From: Sulfitobacter undariae
GTDB taxonomy: Bacteria; Pseudomonadota; Alphaproteobacteria; Rhodobacterales; Rhodobacteraceae
Length of the DNA stretch: 64,000 nucleotides
Direction of reading: 5' to 3'
NCBI RefSeq assembly: GCF_014196805.1
Contig: NZ_JACIEI010000016.1
Span: forward strand, 1-64,000
Made by a program: the position numbers and the translations under genes. Shown here piece by piece: positions 54,148 through 63,736 of this stretch. How positions within the stretch are numbered: the first letter of the stretch is position 1; every line of letters begins with the position of its first letter. The notes beneath the pieces were generated by a model. The model searched no databases. It was not told the origin of the DNA and worked only from the letters and a program-made list of their open reading frames with translations.

Positions 54148-56691
54148 GTGTTTCGGATGATCCTGTCATTTTTTGGGGGTATTTTTACCACCCTGACCAT
54201 GTCTATTGGCATGGTGGCGCTCACTATTGGGGCGGTCTTCTGGATGTACGGGCGTGATTTGCCCAGTCACGAATCTCTGGCCTCTTATACGCCGCCCACG
54301 ATCAGCCGGATTTATTCCGGCCAAGGGCGGTTGATTGACGAATTTGCGCAAGAGCGCCGTTTGTTTGCACCTGCGGATACCATCCCCGATTTGGTCAAGC
54401 AGGCGTTTATTTCCGCAGAAGACAAGAATTTCTACGACCACGATGGGTATGACCTGCGCGGCATCGGCTCGGCTGCTGTGGACGCGGTTAAATCACGTGG
54501 GCAAGACGTGCGCGGCGCCTCGACCATCACACAGCAGGTCATGAAGAACTTTTTGTTGTCGGGCGACCGCCGTGCCGAACGCAAGATCAAGGAAATCATC
54601 CTTGCTGCGCGCGTTGAAGAGGCTTTGCCCAAAGAGAAGATTCTTGAACTGTATTTGAACGAAATTTTCTTGGGTCAGAACAGCTATGGTGTAGCAGCGG
54701 CCAGCCAAACCTATTTCAACAAAACCCTGAGCGAGCTTGCCCCCCATGAAGCGGCGTTTCTGGCGAGCCTTCCCAAAGCGCCTTCTGATTACCATCCGGT
54801 GCGCCGCAAGGATCGCCTGACCGCACGCCGCAACTATGTTTTGCGCGAGATGCAGCAGAACGGTTACATCACCGAAGCGGTTTATCAAAAAGAACGCCAA
54901 GAGCCTCTGCGGTCGGTTCAGAATGGTGACTTTGAAAGCTTTAAGGCCGAATTGCCACCACGTGATTATTTCACCGATGAAATCCGCCGCCAATTGTCCG
55001 AACATTTCGGCGAGGGCGAGTTTTTCACAGGCGGCCTGACCGTGCGCGCAACCATCGATAATGAAATGCAGCCGATTGCTGCGGACGCCCTACGTCGCGA
55101 GTTGGAGAGTTTCGACCGTGGGCGCGGTGTTTGGCGCGGCACGGGAGAGACATTGCCCGCCGAAGCTTTGGTCGATGAGGAAACGTGGCGCGCTGCGTTG
55201 TCCAACGTGCGTGTGCCGCGTGACATCACGCTGGAGACACAGTGGTTTCCTGCGGTTGTTCTAGAGGTGGGGACAGGCGGTGCGCGTTTGGGTATCGAAT
55301 CTGTTGAAAATGACGAAGGCGGCAATTGGGTGCCGCGCAATGATATGGAGTGGGCGCGTGCGCGTCAGGAAAACGGCAAGCTGGGCGGCCGTGGTGATCT
55401 GGTAGACGTCGGTGATGTGGTGCTGGTGCGCCGCATGGTGACGGATGCCGACGGGTCATTTATCCGCTGGACGTTGCGGCAGGTTCCAGAGGTGCAGGGC
55501 GGCTTTGTTGCGATGGACGTGAACACTGGCCGTGTGATAGCCATGCAGGGCGGGTTCAGCTATCAATCCTCGGTGTTCAACCGCGCTACACAGGCGAAAC
55601 GCCAGCCCGGTTCCAGCTTTAAACCCTTTGTTTTTGCGGCTGCATTGGACAGTGGATATACGCCTGCAACGATCATTGTGGATGCCCCGATCGAGATCAA
55701 CACACCGCAAGGGGTGTGGCGTCCGCAGAACTCCTCCAACCGCTATTACGGCCCGACGCCGCTGCGCACAGGGATCGAGCAATCACGCAACTTGATGACC
55801 ATCCGGCTTGCACAAGAAGTCGGGATGCGTACTGTCGGCGATTATGCTGAAAGGTTCGGGGTTTATGACAATCTGTCGCCCGTTTTGGCAAACGCATTGG
55901 GGTCGCAAGAAACCACATTGTACCAAATGGTTGCGGCCTATGCGATGTTTGCCAATGGCGGCGAACGGGTTGAACCTACGTTGGTGGACCGCGTGCAAGA
56001 CCGCTATGGCCGGACGGTCTATAAACACGACAAACGTGTTTGCGAAGATTGTAGTCTGACAACTCTGCCTGCTGGCACATCGCCACGGGTGATTTCAAAC
56101 CGTGAGCGGGTGATGGACCCTGTGACGGCCTATCAGCTGACGTCGATGATGAAAGGTGTTGTTGAGCGCGGGACCGCACGCCGCACGGTGAACTTGCCTG
56201 TGCCAACTGCGGGTAAAACGGGCACAACCAACGATGCAAAAGACGTTTGGTTTGTTGGCTTCACCTCTAACATCGTAGCAGGTTGCTATATCGGCTATGA
56301 TCAGCCGCGCAGCTTGGGACGTGGTGCATCAGGTGGGGGGATGTGTGGCCCTGTTTTCCAACGCTTTATGTCAAAAGCAGTGAAAAAATACGGTGGCGGT
56401 AAATTCGCTGTGCCGCAGGGGTGTGAATTCATCAAAATTGACCGCTTTACAGGCGCACGTTTGGGGGCAGGCGCAAGCGGCGCAAATGTTGTGTCTGAAT
56501 GTTTCCGCGAAGGCGAAATCATCAACTTCGGTATCACTTTTGACGGCGGTTTTGCCATGGGGGCAGATTTGCCACTGGTTGAAGAGGTTGGCGGAAACAG
56601 AGGTAGAGAAGTCACAACCTCGTCGGGGAAAAAAGCAGTCGTCGGGCCAAAAGCGGGATTTGGTACGCTTAGCTCGGGTGGTTTGTACTAG
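54148..56691 (+). CDS. mrcA: Penicillin-binding protein 1A
   Basis: Encodes 847 residues. After a cytoplasmic/membrane segment comes the transglycosylase domain (SAEDKNFYDHDG and RGASTITQQVMKNF), an OB-like insert, and the transpeptidase domain with the SxxK motif in PGSSFKPF and the KTG in GKTGTTNDAK. GTG at 54148 is favoured with AGGAG upstream; an ATG three codons later is possible. It synthesises and crosslinks peptidoglycan. It follows amiC and precedes a terminator and prfB. Confidence 0.95.
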   Translation: MFRMILSFFGGIFTTLTMSIGMVALTIGAVFWMYGRDLPSHESLASYTPPTISRIYSGQGRLIDEFAQERRLFAPADTIPDLVKQAFISAEDKNFYDHDGYDLRGIGSAAVDAVKSRGQDVRGASTITQQVMKNFLLSGDRRAERKIKEIILAARVEEALPKEKILELYLNEIFLGQNSYGVAAASQTYFNKTLSELAPHEAAFLASLPKAPSDYHPVRRKDRLTARRNYVLREMQQNGYITEAVYQKERQEPLRSVQNGDFESFKAELPPRDYFTDEIRRQLSEHFGEGEFFTGGLTVRATIDNEMQPIAADALRRELESFDRGRGVWRGTGETLPAEALVDEETWRAALSNVRVPRDITLETQWFPAVVLEVGTGGARLGIESVENDEGGNWVPRNDMEWARARQENGKLGGRGDLVDVGDVVLVRRMVTDADGSFIRWTLRQVPEVQGGFVAMDVNTGRVIAMQGGFSYQSSVFNRATQAKRQPGSSFKPFVFAAALDSGYTPATIIVDAPIEINTPQGVWRPQNSSNRYYGPTPLRTGIEQSRNLMTIRLAQEVGMRTVGDYAERFGVYDNLSPVLANALGSQETTLYQMVAAYAMFANGGERVEPTLVDRVQDRYGRTVYKHDKRVCEDCSLTTLPAGTSPRVISNRERVMDPVTAYQLTSMMKGVVERGTARRTVNLPVPTAGKTGTTNDAKDVWFVGFTSNIVAGCYIGYDQPRSLGRGASGGGMCGPVFQRFMSKAVKKYGGGKFAVPQGCEFIKIDRFTGARLGAGASGANVVSECFREGEIINFGITFDGGFAMGADLPLVEEVGGNRGREVTTSSGKKAVVGPKAGFGTLSSGGLY

Positions 56692-56728
56692 GCGACCTTG
56701 TAGCGGCGCACGTGCTGGTCTATCACAT

Positions 56729-56758
56729 GAGCGGCTCCCGTATCTTCGGGGGCCGCTC
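56729..56758 (+). terminator. Terminator between mrcA and prfB
   Basis: GAGCGGCTCCCG-TATCTT-CGGGGGCCGCTC, a long GC stem followed by TATAATTT. Confidence 0.75.
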
Positions 56759-56776
56759 TATAATTTAGGACTGATC

Positions 56777-57901
56777 ATGCGCGCAGAAGTACAAAGCACC
56801 GTCGATAAAATCCGCAAATCGTTGGACCTTCTGGGGCAGCGGCTGAACGTGGAAACTGCGCCTTACCGGCTGGAAGAATTCAATGCCCGTGTTGAGGACC
56901 CCACACTGTGGGATGATCCCGATGCAGCGCAAAAACTGATGCGTGACCGTCAGGCACTGGTGGATTCCATCGGCACCTATGAGGGCATCAAAAACGATCT
57001 ACAAGACAACATAGACCTGATTGAATTGGGTGAAATGGAAGACGACGCCGAAGTTGTCACCGAAGCCGAAACCGCGCTTGCGGCCTTATCCGTCACCGCC
57101 GCCCAGAAAGAGCTGGAAGCGTTGCTGGATGGCGAGGCGGATGCAAATGACACCTTCCTTGAAATCAACTCGGGTGCGGGTGGCACAGAATCATGTGACT
57201 GGGCCAGCATGCTGGCGCGGATGTATGTGCGGTGGGCCGAGAAAAAAGGCTATACGGTTGAGCTTCAGGCCGAGAGTGCAGGAGAAGAGGCGGGGATCAA
57301 ATCTGCGTCTTATAAGATCAGCGGCCATAATGCCTATGGCTGGCTGAAATCGGAATCAGGGGTGCACCGTTTGGTGCGCATCTCACCGTTTGACAGCGCT
57401 GCCAAACGCCACACGTCTTTTACCTCGGTCAAAGTTTATCCTGTGGTAGATGACAACATCGAGATCGAAGTGAACCAGTCCGATATTCGGATTGATACTT
57501 ACCGTTCCTCCGGGGCGGGTGGCCAGCACGTGAACACCACGGATTCGGCTGTGCGTATCACCCACCATCCTACGGGCATTGTTGTGACCTCGTCAGAGAA
57601 ATCACAGCACCAGAACCGTGACATCGCCATGAAGGCGCTGAAATCGCGGCTGTATCAGATTGAGTTGGATAAGCGTTCGGCTTTGGTGAATGAGGTGCAT
57701 GAAAACGCAGGGGATGCGGGCTGGGGAAACCAGATTAGATCCTATGTTTTGCAGCCTTACCAAATGGTAAAAGACCTGCGCACCAGCTATGAGACATCGG
57801 ATACCAAAGGCGTCTTGGACGGCGATCTGGACGGTCTGATGGGGGCAACGCTGGCGCTGGCCGTGTCGGGCAAAAGCCGCGCACAGGCACAGGGCGAATG
57901 A
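56777..57901 (+). CDS. prfB: Peptide chain release factor 2
   Basis: Encodes 374 residues. The SPF tripeptide of RF2 is in RISPFDSAAKR, and GGQ in SSGAGGQHVNTTDSAVR catalyses peptide release. It recognises UGA and UAA. The start is the ATG at 56777, with AGGA upstream; no programmed frameshift is present, unlike in Escherichia coli. The frame is open from 56393 but overlaps mrcA and is not plausible. Confidence 0.95.
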   Translation: MRAEVQSTVDKIRKSLDLLGQRLNVETAPYRLEEFNARVEDPTLWDDPDAAQKLMRDRQALVDSIGTYEGIKNDLQDNIDLIELGEMEDDAEVVTEAETALAALSVTAAQKELEALLDGEADANDTFLEINSGAGGTESCDWASMLARMYVRWAEKKGYTVELQAESAGEEAGIKSASYKISGHNAYGWLKSESGVHRLVRISPFDSAAKRHTSFTSVKVYPVVDDNIEIEVNQSDIRIDTYRSSGAGGQHVNTTDSAVRITHHPTGIVVTSSEKSQHQNRDIAMKALKSRLYQIELDKRSALVNEVHENAGDAGWGNQIRSYVLQPYQMVKDLRTSYETSDTKGVLDGDLDGLMGATLALAVSGKSRAQAQGE

Positions 57902-58671
57902 TGCGCGTTGCTGCCTTTGCGCTGATCGCATCGGCGGGGGCAGCTGCAGCGGATACATTTCCCGACTATTCAGCACAGGGCTGTGTCATTGCACCGGGTG
58001 TTATACGTGCGCCTGAGGTGCAGCAAGCCTTGGATGCGGGGCATGCCACTGTGCAAGGCGATTGGGTGTTAATCGGGCCTGCGCTGTGTAAAATTGCGCC
58101 GCCTGTGATTGATCCTGTGTTAAGCGCCACGGATGCGGATGTGGCACCTTTCATCTCGGCAGTGGATGCCTATCCAGATGCGCCAGGTTGTTTTCTGGAT
58201 GCGGAAGCCATGAAGCAGAAGCTGGAGGTCTCGCGCGGCTGGAGCGAGACACGTGCTCACCGTGAATATGTCCGAATGATTAGCGCAGGGATTTTCAGCG
58301 GGGAATGGCGATTTTTCGGTCTGTCCCCTTTGGCGACGCCCATGGGGTTTCAACTGATGACAGGGGCCTGTGCGCAAGTGCCCGATGCCCAAAAAATAGC
58401 CAAAAGCCATAGTGATATGATCGCAAGTTTTGACGGGTTTATTCGTAAAAATGCACAGTATCTACCTTGCGAAACGGGCGGGCACTTTGATTATTCCCCA
58501 TGGCATGAGTTCTATGAAACCTTGGGGCAGGGCCCGATTATCAATGCATGGCAGGCATATGAAGTATCATTTGCACTTCATGGATCGGATTGGGTGACTT
58601 GGACGGATATGAAAGACAAAGGCATGCCACGCCCGCCTGTTTGCTCTTTTGACGGATTGATCGAACCCTAA
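57898..58671 (+). CDS. Hypothetical secreted protein (257 aa)
   Basis: The start overlaps the end of prfB by 4 bases, so it is translated from the same mRNA. A signal peptide (ending AAAADTF) is visible; the mature protein has six or more cysteines (AQGCVIAP, GPALCKIAP, DAPGCFLD, TGACAQVP, YLPCETGG) that may form disulfides in the periplasm. No family is recognised. Confidence 0.7.
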   Translation: MMRVAAFALIASAGAAAADTFPDYSAQGCVIAPGVIRAPEVQQALDAGHATVQGDWVLIGPALCKIAPPVIDPVLSATDADVAPFISAVDAYPDAPGCFLDAEAMKQKLEVSRGWSETRAHREYVRMISAGIFSGEWRFFGLSPLATPMGFQLMTGACAQVPDAQKIAKSHSDMIASFDGFIRKNAQYLPCETGGHFDYSPWHEFYETLGQGPIINAWQAYEVSFALHGSDWVTWTDMKDKGMPRPPVCSFDGLIEP

Positions 58672-58711
58672 GCCTATTGCGCGGCAAGATGTTTCGCAGC
58701 ACTATTAGCGC

Positions 58712-60121
58712 ATGGATATTTTGAACATGGATGCGTGCGCCCAATCTGCCGCGCTTGAGAATGGTGATCTGTCTGCCGCCGAGCTGATGGAAGCCACGTT
58801 GGCCCGTATTGAGGCCGTAAACCCCGCCGTAAATGCAATCGTCAGCCTGCGCGACGGTGAACGCCTGATGGAGGAAGCACGTGCCGCCGATAATGCTCCG
58901 CGCTCGGGGTGGCTGCATGGGATGCCGATTGCGATCAAAGACTTGGCCAATGCAGCAGGTTTGCCGACCTCTATGGGATCACCGTTGTTTGCGGGCCAAG
59001 TGGCTGAAACGGATGACACGATGGTCGCACGGTTGAAAGCTGCGGGTGCGATCATCATTGGGAAAACCAATACGCCGGAATTTGGTCTTGGCAGCCACAC
59101 GTTTAATCCTGTGCACGGTGCCACGCGCAACCCCTATGACCTGAGCAAATCTGCGGGTGGCTCCTCGGGCGGTGCAGCGGCAGCTTTGGCTGCGGGAATG
59201 CTCAGCGTGGCAGACGGGTCTGACATGATGGGCAGTCTGCGCAATCCTGCGGGGTGGAACAATGTCTATGGCATGCGCCCGACATGGGGGACGATCCCGA
59301 ATGAACCTGAGGGTGATATGTTTTTGCATCAGCTCTCCACCTCTGGCCCGATGGCGCGCAGCCCTGCGGACCTTGCGGGTTTGCTGGATGTGATGACGGG
59401 CGCTGATCCGCGTCTGCCGTTGAGCACCGAAGCTGTCAAGACCTTTGCTGGCATCAACCGTGCTCCGAAAAACCTGCGCATTGGGTGGCTGGGCGATTGG
59501 GACGGCGCATTTCCCTATGCGGATGGGATCATGGATATCTCTCAGGCTGCGATGGTGCAGATGGAAGGGCTGGGCCATAAGGTTGAAACGTTGAACGCGC
59601 CGTTTGATGCCTATGCCATGTGGCAGTCGTGGAATGATCTGCGCTCCTTTGCGATGGCTGGCAAACTGGGGCCACTTTATGCTGACCCGACCAAAAACGA
59701 GTATCTCAAACCCGCCTGTATCTGGGAAATCGAGCGCGGTTTGGCGATGTCGGCGATGGATGTGCAGCGGGCCAGCGCGATCCGCTCGGATTGGTTCCGC
59801 CGTGTGACGCGCCTGTTTGAGAGCATGGATGTGTTGGTGCTGCCGTCGGCGCAGCTTTGGCCGTTTGATGTGGAGTGGGTTCACCCAGAAGAGATCGCAG
59901 GGCAGGCGATGGACACCTATCACCGCTGGATGCAGGTGGTTGTACCTGCGGGGCTGATTGGTCTGCCTGTGGTCAATGTGCCTGTTGGGTTCAGTGCGGA
60001 TGGCCTGCCTGCGGGGGTGCAGTTGATTGGGCCACGCGGCAGCGATGGGGCGTTGTTGCAACTGGCGCAGCAATGGCACGGCGCGACGGAATGGCCGCAA
60101 AAGCGCCTGCCACAACTCTAA
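58712..60121 (+). CDS. Amidase signature family protein
   Basis: Encodes 469 residues. The Ser-cisSer-Lys triad is visible: Lys in IAIKDLANAAG, Ser-cisSer in SAGGSSGGAAAAL, and the variant GSDMMGSLRNPAGWNNV. The fold is that of amidases that hydrolyse aliphatic or aryl amides. A GatA role is unlikely because gatC/B are not adjacent. Confidence 0.88.
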   Translation: MDILNMDACAQSAALENGDLSAAELMEATLARIEAVNPAVNAIVSLRDGERLMEEARAADNAPRSGWLHGMPIAIKDLANAAGLPTSMGSPLFAGQVAETDDTMVARLKAAGAIIIGKTNTPEFGLGSHTFNPVHGATRNPYDLSKSAGGSSGGAAAALAAGMLSVADGSDMMGSLRNPAGWNNVYGMRPTWGTIPNEPEGDMFLHQLSTSGPMARSPADLAGLLDVMTGADPRLPLSTEAVKTFAGINRAPKNLRIGWLGDWDGAFPYADGIMDISQAAMVQMEGLGHKVETLNAPFDAYAMWQSWNDLRSFAMAGKLGPLYADPTKNEYLKPACIWEIERGLAMSAMDVQRASAIRSDWFRRVTRLFESMDVLVLPSAQLWPFDVEWVHPEEIAGQAMDTYHRWMQVVVPAGLIGLPVVNVPVGFSADGLPAGVQLIGPRGSDGALLQLAQQWHGATEWPQKRLPQL

Positions 60122-60141
60122 GCCAAGGGCGACCTATTGGA

Positions 60142-61074
60142 TTAAACCTGTGCGAGATCAGGCCAGTCCAATAGGATTTCGCCCTTGGGGCTGCCGCGTA
60201 ATTTGACGGTTTTTACATCGTAATAGTTTTCATAGTCAGACAGCTGCGCGGCCAGTTCTGGGTGTGAACTGATGTTCCTGAAAAACGCGTTTTGGAGCCA
60301 GTCAGGTGTGACATATGCCAACTGCGCTTGCCTGAATACCGCTGTAAGGGTTTCAGCTATCTGTGCTGATGCATCTTGGTACAGGGTGTTCTCTGCAGAG
60401 GTGTCAGGTGAGCAGTAAAATGGCGCAGTCAGGCTGTTGGCAATGGGGTGGGCCAAAGCATTATCGGCCCAAGGGGTGTGCATTTGGCTGAGCGATTGCA
60501 CCATGTCTGCCGGGCTGATCAGGGTTAGAAGGCACAGGTCTAGTATATCGTCTGCGGGGCCGTCCAGATCAGGCTCTGCGGGTTGGCTGTGACGCCAGTC
60601 TGACAGGGTAAATTGGCCTTTGCCGAACCAGTCATAGAATAATGCGATGGCCAGATCGCGTAAACAGTCCTGCAACGGGGTGGGCCAGAACCAAAAGGCG
60701 GCTTGCTGCGCGGTCTCGAGTACTTCGGGATAGGAATTGCCAAAGCCGTTTGGTGGGGGGCCATAAAGCAATTTTTCAACGCCCATAGGCAAAAACAACT
60801 TGAGTGTGTCTTCGCCTCCGGCGCAATGCGCGTGCTCAAAATGGATTTGTGCAAAATCTTCGGGTTGGGGAGAGCGGCCCTGTTTGACCAGCCGCGCGGC
60901 GGCGATAATTCGGTTGGCCATCGGCGGATCAAAGCATCGGCTGCACAGATGCGTCGGGATGGAGTGATCATAGCTAAGATATGTCGCATGCAGGGCTTCA
61001 AGAGCCTGTGCAAGCGGGGGCGGTGAGGGAGGCAGAGGGACCAGCCAATCGGGGGATGTTCCTGCTACTGTCAC
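60142..61074 (-). CDS. Hypothetical protein (310 aa)
   Basis: I do not recognise a family. The soluble protein is rich in Pro and aromatic residues; THLCSRCFDPPMANRIIAA has a CxxC, and VEKLLYGPPPNGFGNSYPEV is conserved-looking. It lies between the convergent amidase gene and ilvN with its own start. Function unknown. Confidence 0.6.
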   Translation of the reverse strand: MTVAGTSPDWLVPLPPSPPPLAQALEALHATYLSYDHSIPTHLCSRCFDPPMANRIIAAARLVKQGRSPQPEDFAQIHFEHAHCAGGEDTLKLFLPMGVEKLLYGPPPNGFGNSYPEVLETAQQAAFWFWPTPLQDCLRDLAIALFYDWFGKGQFTLSDWRHSQPAEPDLDGPADDILDLCLLTLISPADMVQSLSQMHTPWADNALAHPIANSLTAPFYCSPDTSAENTLYQDASAQIAETLTAVFRQAQLAYVTPDWLQNAFFRNISSHPELAAQLSDYENYYDVKTVKLRGSPKGEILLDWPDLAQV

Positions 61075-61128
61075 CTATGGCACCTCCGGTTGGCAAAAGC
61101 TGCGGCCCCGATTGGAGCCGCAGTATCC

Positions 61129-61689
61129 TTATTCGCCGCGCGACAAGGCCGCGACGCCCGTACGCGCCACATCGGCAAGGCCGAGCGGGCGCATCAGATC
61201 GGCGAATGCGTCGATTTTCTCGGGGGCGCCTGTGATTTCAAAGACAAAGCTGGTGAGGGTGCTATCCACCACATTGGCGCGGAAAATATCGGCAAGGCGC
61301 AGAGCTTCGACACGTTTGTCGCCTGTGCCCGTGACTTTGAACATCGCCAATTCCCGCTCAACACAGGGGCCTTCTACGGTCAGGTCATGGACCTCGCGCA
61401 CGGAAATAATCCGTCCGGTTTGCGCCTTGATCTGTTCAATCACCTGCGGCGTGCCACGGGTGACGATGGTGATGCGGCTCAGGTGGCCTGTATGGTCCAC
61501 TTCGGCGACGGTCAGACTGTCGATGTTATATCCGCGCCCAGCATACAGACCGATGACGCGGGCCAGAACGCCCGGTTCGTTCTCGACCAGCAGAGCAAGG
61601 GTGTGGCGTTCTTCGACGTCCGAAAAGTTAGGACGCAGGTTATAGGCGGAATGGCTTTGCGCGCCTTTTTTGATTTTTAGAGCTGACAT
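61129..61689 (-). CDS. ilvN: Acetolactate synthase small subunit
   Basis: Encodes 186 residues. The N-terminal ACT domain (LALLVENEPGVLARVIGLYA) binds valine for feedback; the C-terminal region completes the regulatory subunit. It follows ilvB on the same strand, 74 bp apart with a stem-loop between. It controls branched-chain amino acid synthesis. Confidence 0.95.
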   Translation of the reverse strand: MSALKIKKGAQSHSAYNLRPNFSDVEERHTLALLVENEPGVLARVIGLYAGRGYNIDSLTVAEVDHTGHLSRITIVTRGTPQVIEQIKAQTGRIISVREVHDLTVEGPCVERELAMFKVTGTGDKRVEALRLADIFRANVVDSTLTSFVFEITGAPEKIDAFADLMRPLGLADVARTGVAALSRGE

Positions 61690-61717
61690 ATCTTATATCC
61701 TTTTGATCCGTACGGGG

Positions 61718-61740
61718 GCGGAGTTTTTTGCAAACTCCGC
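61718..61740 (-). other. Intercistronic hairpin between ilvB and ilvN
   Basis: GCGGAGTTT pairs with AAACTCCGC (9-bp stem) around a 5-nt loop. No T-run follows. It may affect mRNA processing or translation of ilvN. Confidence 0.5.
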
Positions 61741-61763
61741 TCGTTTCCTTTGAAGAAAACGTG

Positions 61764-63515
61764 TCACACCAATACTTTACCCTTTGCGTCAATTGCGGTT
61801 GAGGTATCAACCTCGCCCATGATCATCTCGTTATGGGCCTTGCCTGACGGGATCATCGGGAAGCAGTTTTCGTGCTTTTCCACCAGACAATCAAACAGGA
61901 CAGGGCCGTCATAATTCAGCATTTCCATGATCGCATCGTCCAGATCATCGGGATCGGAGCAGATGATGCCTTTGGCGCCAAAGGCTTCGGCCAATTTTAC
62001 GAAATCTGGCAGGCTCTCTGACCAGCTGGAGGAGTAACGCTCGCCGTGGAGCAATTCCTGCCACTGGCGGACCATGCCAAGGCGCTCGTTGTTCAGGATG
62101 AACTGTTTGACGGGCAGTTTATACTGCATCGCCGTACCCAGTTCTTGCATGTTCATCAACCAAGATGCTTCACCCGCAACATTGATGACCAATGATTCAG
62201 GGTGCGCCATTTGCACGCCGATGGAGGCAGGGAAGCCATAGCCCATAGTGCCAAGGCCACCTGACGTCATCCAGCGGTTCGGGTCTTCAAAGTCCAGATA
62301 TTGCGCGGCCCACATTTGGTGCTGGCCAACTTCGGTGGTGATATAGCGGTCGTGATCTTTGGTCAGCGCCTGAAGGCGTTGCAGCGCATATTGCGGTTTG
62401 ATGATCTTGCCCTTTTGGGTGAATTTGAGGCAATCCACCGCGCGCCATTCGTCGATCTGTTTCCACCACTTGGCCACAGCTTCGGAATTGGTTTTGCGAC
62501 CGCGTGATTTCCAGACCTTCAACAGATCCTCAAGAACATGGCCCACATCGCCCATGATCGGGATATCAACGCGGATGACTTTGTTGATCGAAGAGGGGTC
62601 GATGTCGATATGGGCTTTTTTGGAGTTCGGGCTGAATTTTTCAACAACGCCTGTGATGCGGTCATCAAAGCGGGCGCCGATGTTGATCATCAGGTCACAG
62701 CCGTGCATGGCCATATTGGCCTCATACAGCCCGTGCATGCCCAACATGCCCAGCCATTTCTCGCCCGAGGCAGGATAGCAGCCCAGACCCATCAGGGTTG
62801 AGGTGATCGGGAAACCCGTGGCTTCGACCAGCTCGCGCAGCAATTGCGATGCGGCAGGGCCAGAGTTGATGACGCCGCCGCCTGTGTAGAACACAGGGCG
62901 TTTTGCCGTTTCCAGTGCTTCAACCAATTCCGTGATCGCGGTCATGTCGCCTTTAAGCTGGGGCTGATAGTGCGATTTAACGGCGGTTTTTTGGGTGTAG
63001 TCGCCCGTGGCAAATTGAACGTCTTTGGGGATGTCCACCAGAACGGGACCGGGGCGGCCCGATGTGGCGATGTGAAATGCCTCGTGCAGTGCAGCAGAGA
63101 GTTTGTCTGTCTCTTTTACCAGACGGTTATGTTTGGTGCAGGCGCGGGTGATGCCCACGGTGTCGGCTTCTTGGAAGGCATCCGAGCCGATCATGAATGT
63201 CGGAACCTGACCCGACAAAACAATGATCGGGATACTGTCGAGAAGCGCGTCTGTCAGACCCGTCACAGCGTTTGTCGCACCTGGCCCAGAGGTGACAAGC
63301 GCCACACCCGGTTTACCAGTTGAACGCGCATAACCTTCGGCGGCATGAACGGCGGCTTGTTCGTGGCGGGCCAGCACGTGTTTGATCTGGTTTTGTTGAA
63401 AAATCTCGTCGTAGATCGGCAAGACAGCGCCGCCAGGATACCCGAATATAGTATCGACGCCCTGATCAATCAGGGCTTGAACGATCATTTTCGCTCCGGT
63501 CATCTGGCGTGTCAT
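61764..63515 (-). CDS. ilvB: Acetolactate synthase large subunit
   Basis: Encodes 583 residues. The three domains of ThDP enzymes are present: the active-site Glu is in the GRPGPVLVDIPKDVQ/ RHEQAAVHAAEG region, the FAD-linked middle domain follows, and the ThDP-binding motif reads VAGEASWLMNMQEL where most enzymes have GDGS. That variant is common among relatives in this bacterial group, so it is not a defect. The enzyme condenses pyruvate to acetolactate. AAAGGA precedes the ATG. The leader attenuator lies upstream. Confidence 0.96.
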   Translation of the reverse strand: MTRQMTGAKMIVQALIDQGVDTIFGYPGGAVLPIYDEIFQQNQIKHVLARHEQAAVHAAEGYARSTGKPGVALVTSGPGATNAVTGLTDALLDSIPIIVLSGQVPTFMIGSDAFQEADTVGITRACTKHNRLVKETDKLSAALHEAFHIATSGRPGPVLVDIPKDVQFATGDYTQKTAVKSHYQPQLKGDMTAITELVEALETAKRPVFYTGGGVINSGPAASQLLRELVEATGFPITSTLMGLGCYPASGEKWLGMLGMHGLYEANMAMHGCDLMINIGARFDDRITGVVEKFSPNSKKAHIDIDPSSINKVIRVDIPIMGDVGHVLEDLLKVWKSRGRKTNSEAVAKWWKQIDEWRAVDCLKFTQKGKIIKPQYALQRLQALTKDHDRYITTEVGQHQMWAAQYLDFEDPNRWMTSGGLGTMGYGFPASIGVQMAHPESLVINVAGEASWLMNMQELGTAMQYKLPVKQFILNNERLGMVRQWQELLHGERYSSSWSESLPDFVKLAEAFGAKGIICSDPDDLDDAIMEMLNYDGPVLFDCLVEKHENCFPMIPSGKAHNEMIMGEVDTSTAIDAKGKVLV

Positions 63516-63636
63516 TATCTTGGTCCTTTATCTTGGCGTCTTTTTGTTGTGCCCGTGCTGGGCGATCTTGGCGTTAGGTCAGGGTCTGGCTTACTTCTAG
63601 TCTGTCGGGGTTACGCATAAAACAGTTATTGCCCAT

Positions 63637-63663
63637 AAAAAAGCCCCCGAGAGTGTCGGGGGC
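63637..63663 (-). terminator. Attenuator terminator of ilvBN
   Basis: On the minus strand GCCCCCGA-CACTC-TCGGGGGC (8-bp stem) is followed by six T residues, upstream of ilvB and downstream of the leader peptide. It is a classical intrinsic terminator. Confidence 0.85.
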
Positions 63664-63704
63664 GCATGGTGACAAATATGGTCTGCCGTTACCGGCCCAT
63701 GCGC
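63662..63704 (-). promoter_or_regulatory. Competing stem (anti-terminator or protector) of the ilv leader
   Basis: GCGCATGG (63697-63704, within the leader codons) is complementary to CCATGCGC (63662-63669), which shares two bases with the 5' arm of the terminator. Formation of this stem would compete with or precede the terminator, as expected for translation-linked attenuation. Confidence 0.6.
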
Positions 63705-63736
63705 GTTCGATCCACAATGACGACTAGGCTAAACAT
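63689..63736 (-). CDS. ilvBN leader peptide (15 aa)
   Basis: The frame reads MFSLVVIVDRTRMGR and stops. Five of residues 4-8 are Leu, Val, Val, Ile, Val, the branched-chain residues whose tRNA supply would control ribosome stalling. GAGG lies 5 bases before the ATG. The terminator and an alternative stem follow at once, so this fits a transcription-attenuation leader. It is too short for standard gene finders. Confidence 0.82.
   Translation of the reverse strand: MFSLVVIVDRTRMGR

Noticed and set aside
56393-56776. N-terminal extension of prfB
   Set aside because: The frame overlaps the 3' end of mrcA and a terminator; the ATG at 56777 has a ribosome binding site and gives the normal RF2 N-terminus.
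58979-60115. A 378-codon frame on the minus strand
   Set aside because: It lies entirely antisense to the amidase gene, has an amino-acid make-up typical of a reverse frame (rich in Arg, His, Pro) and no family motif.
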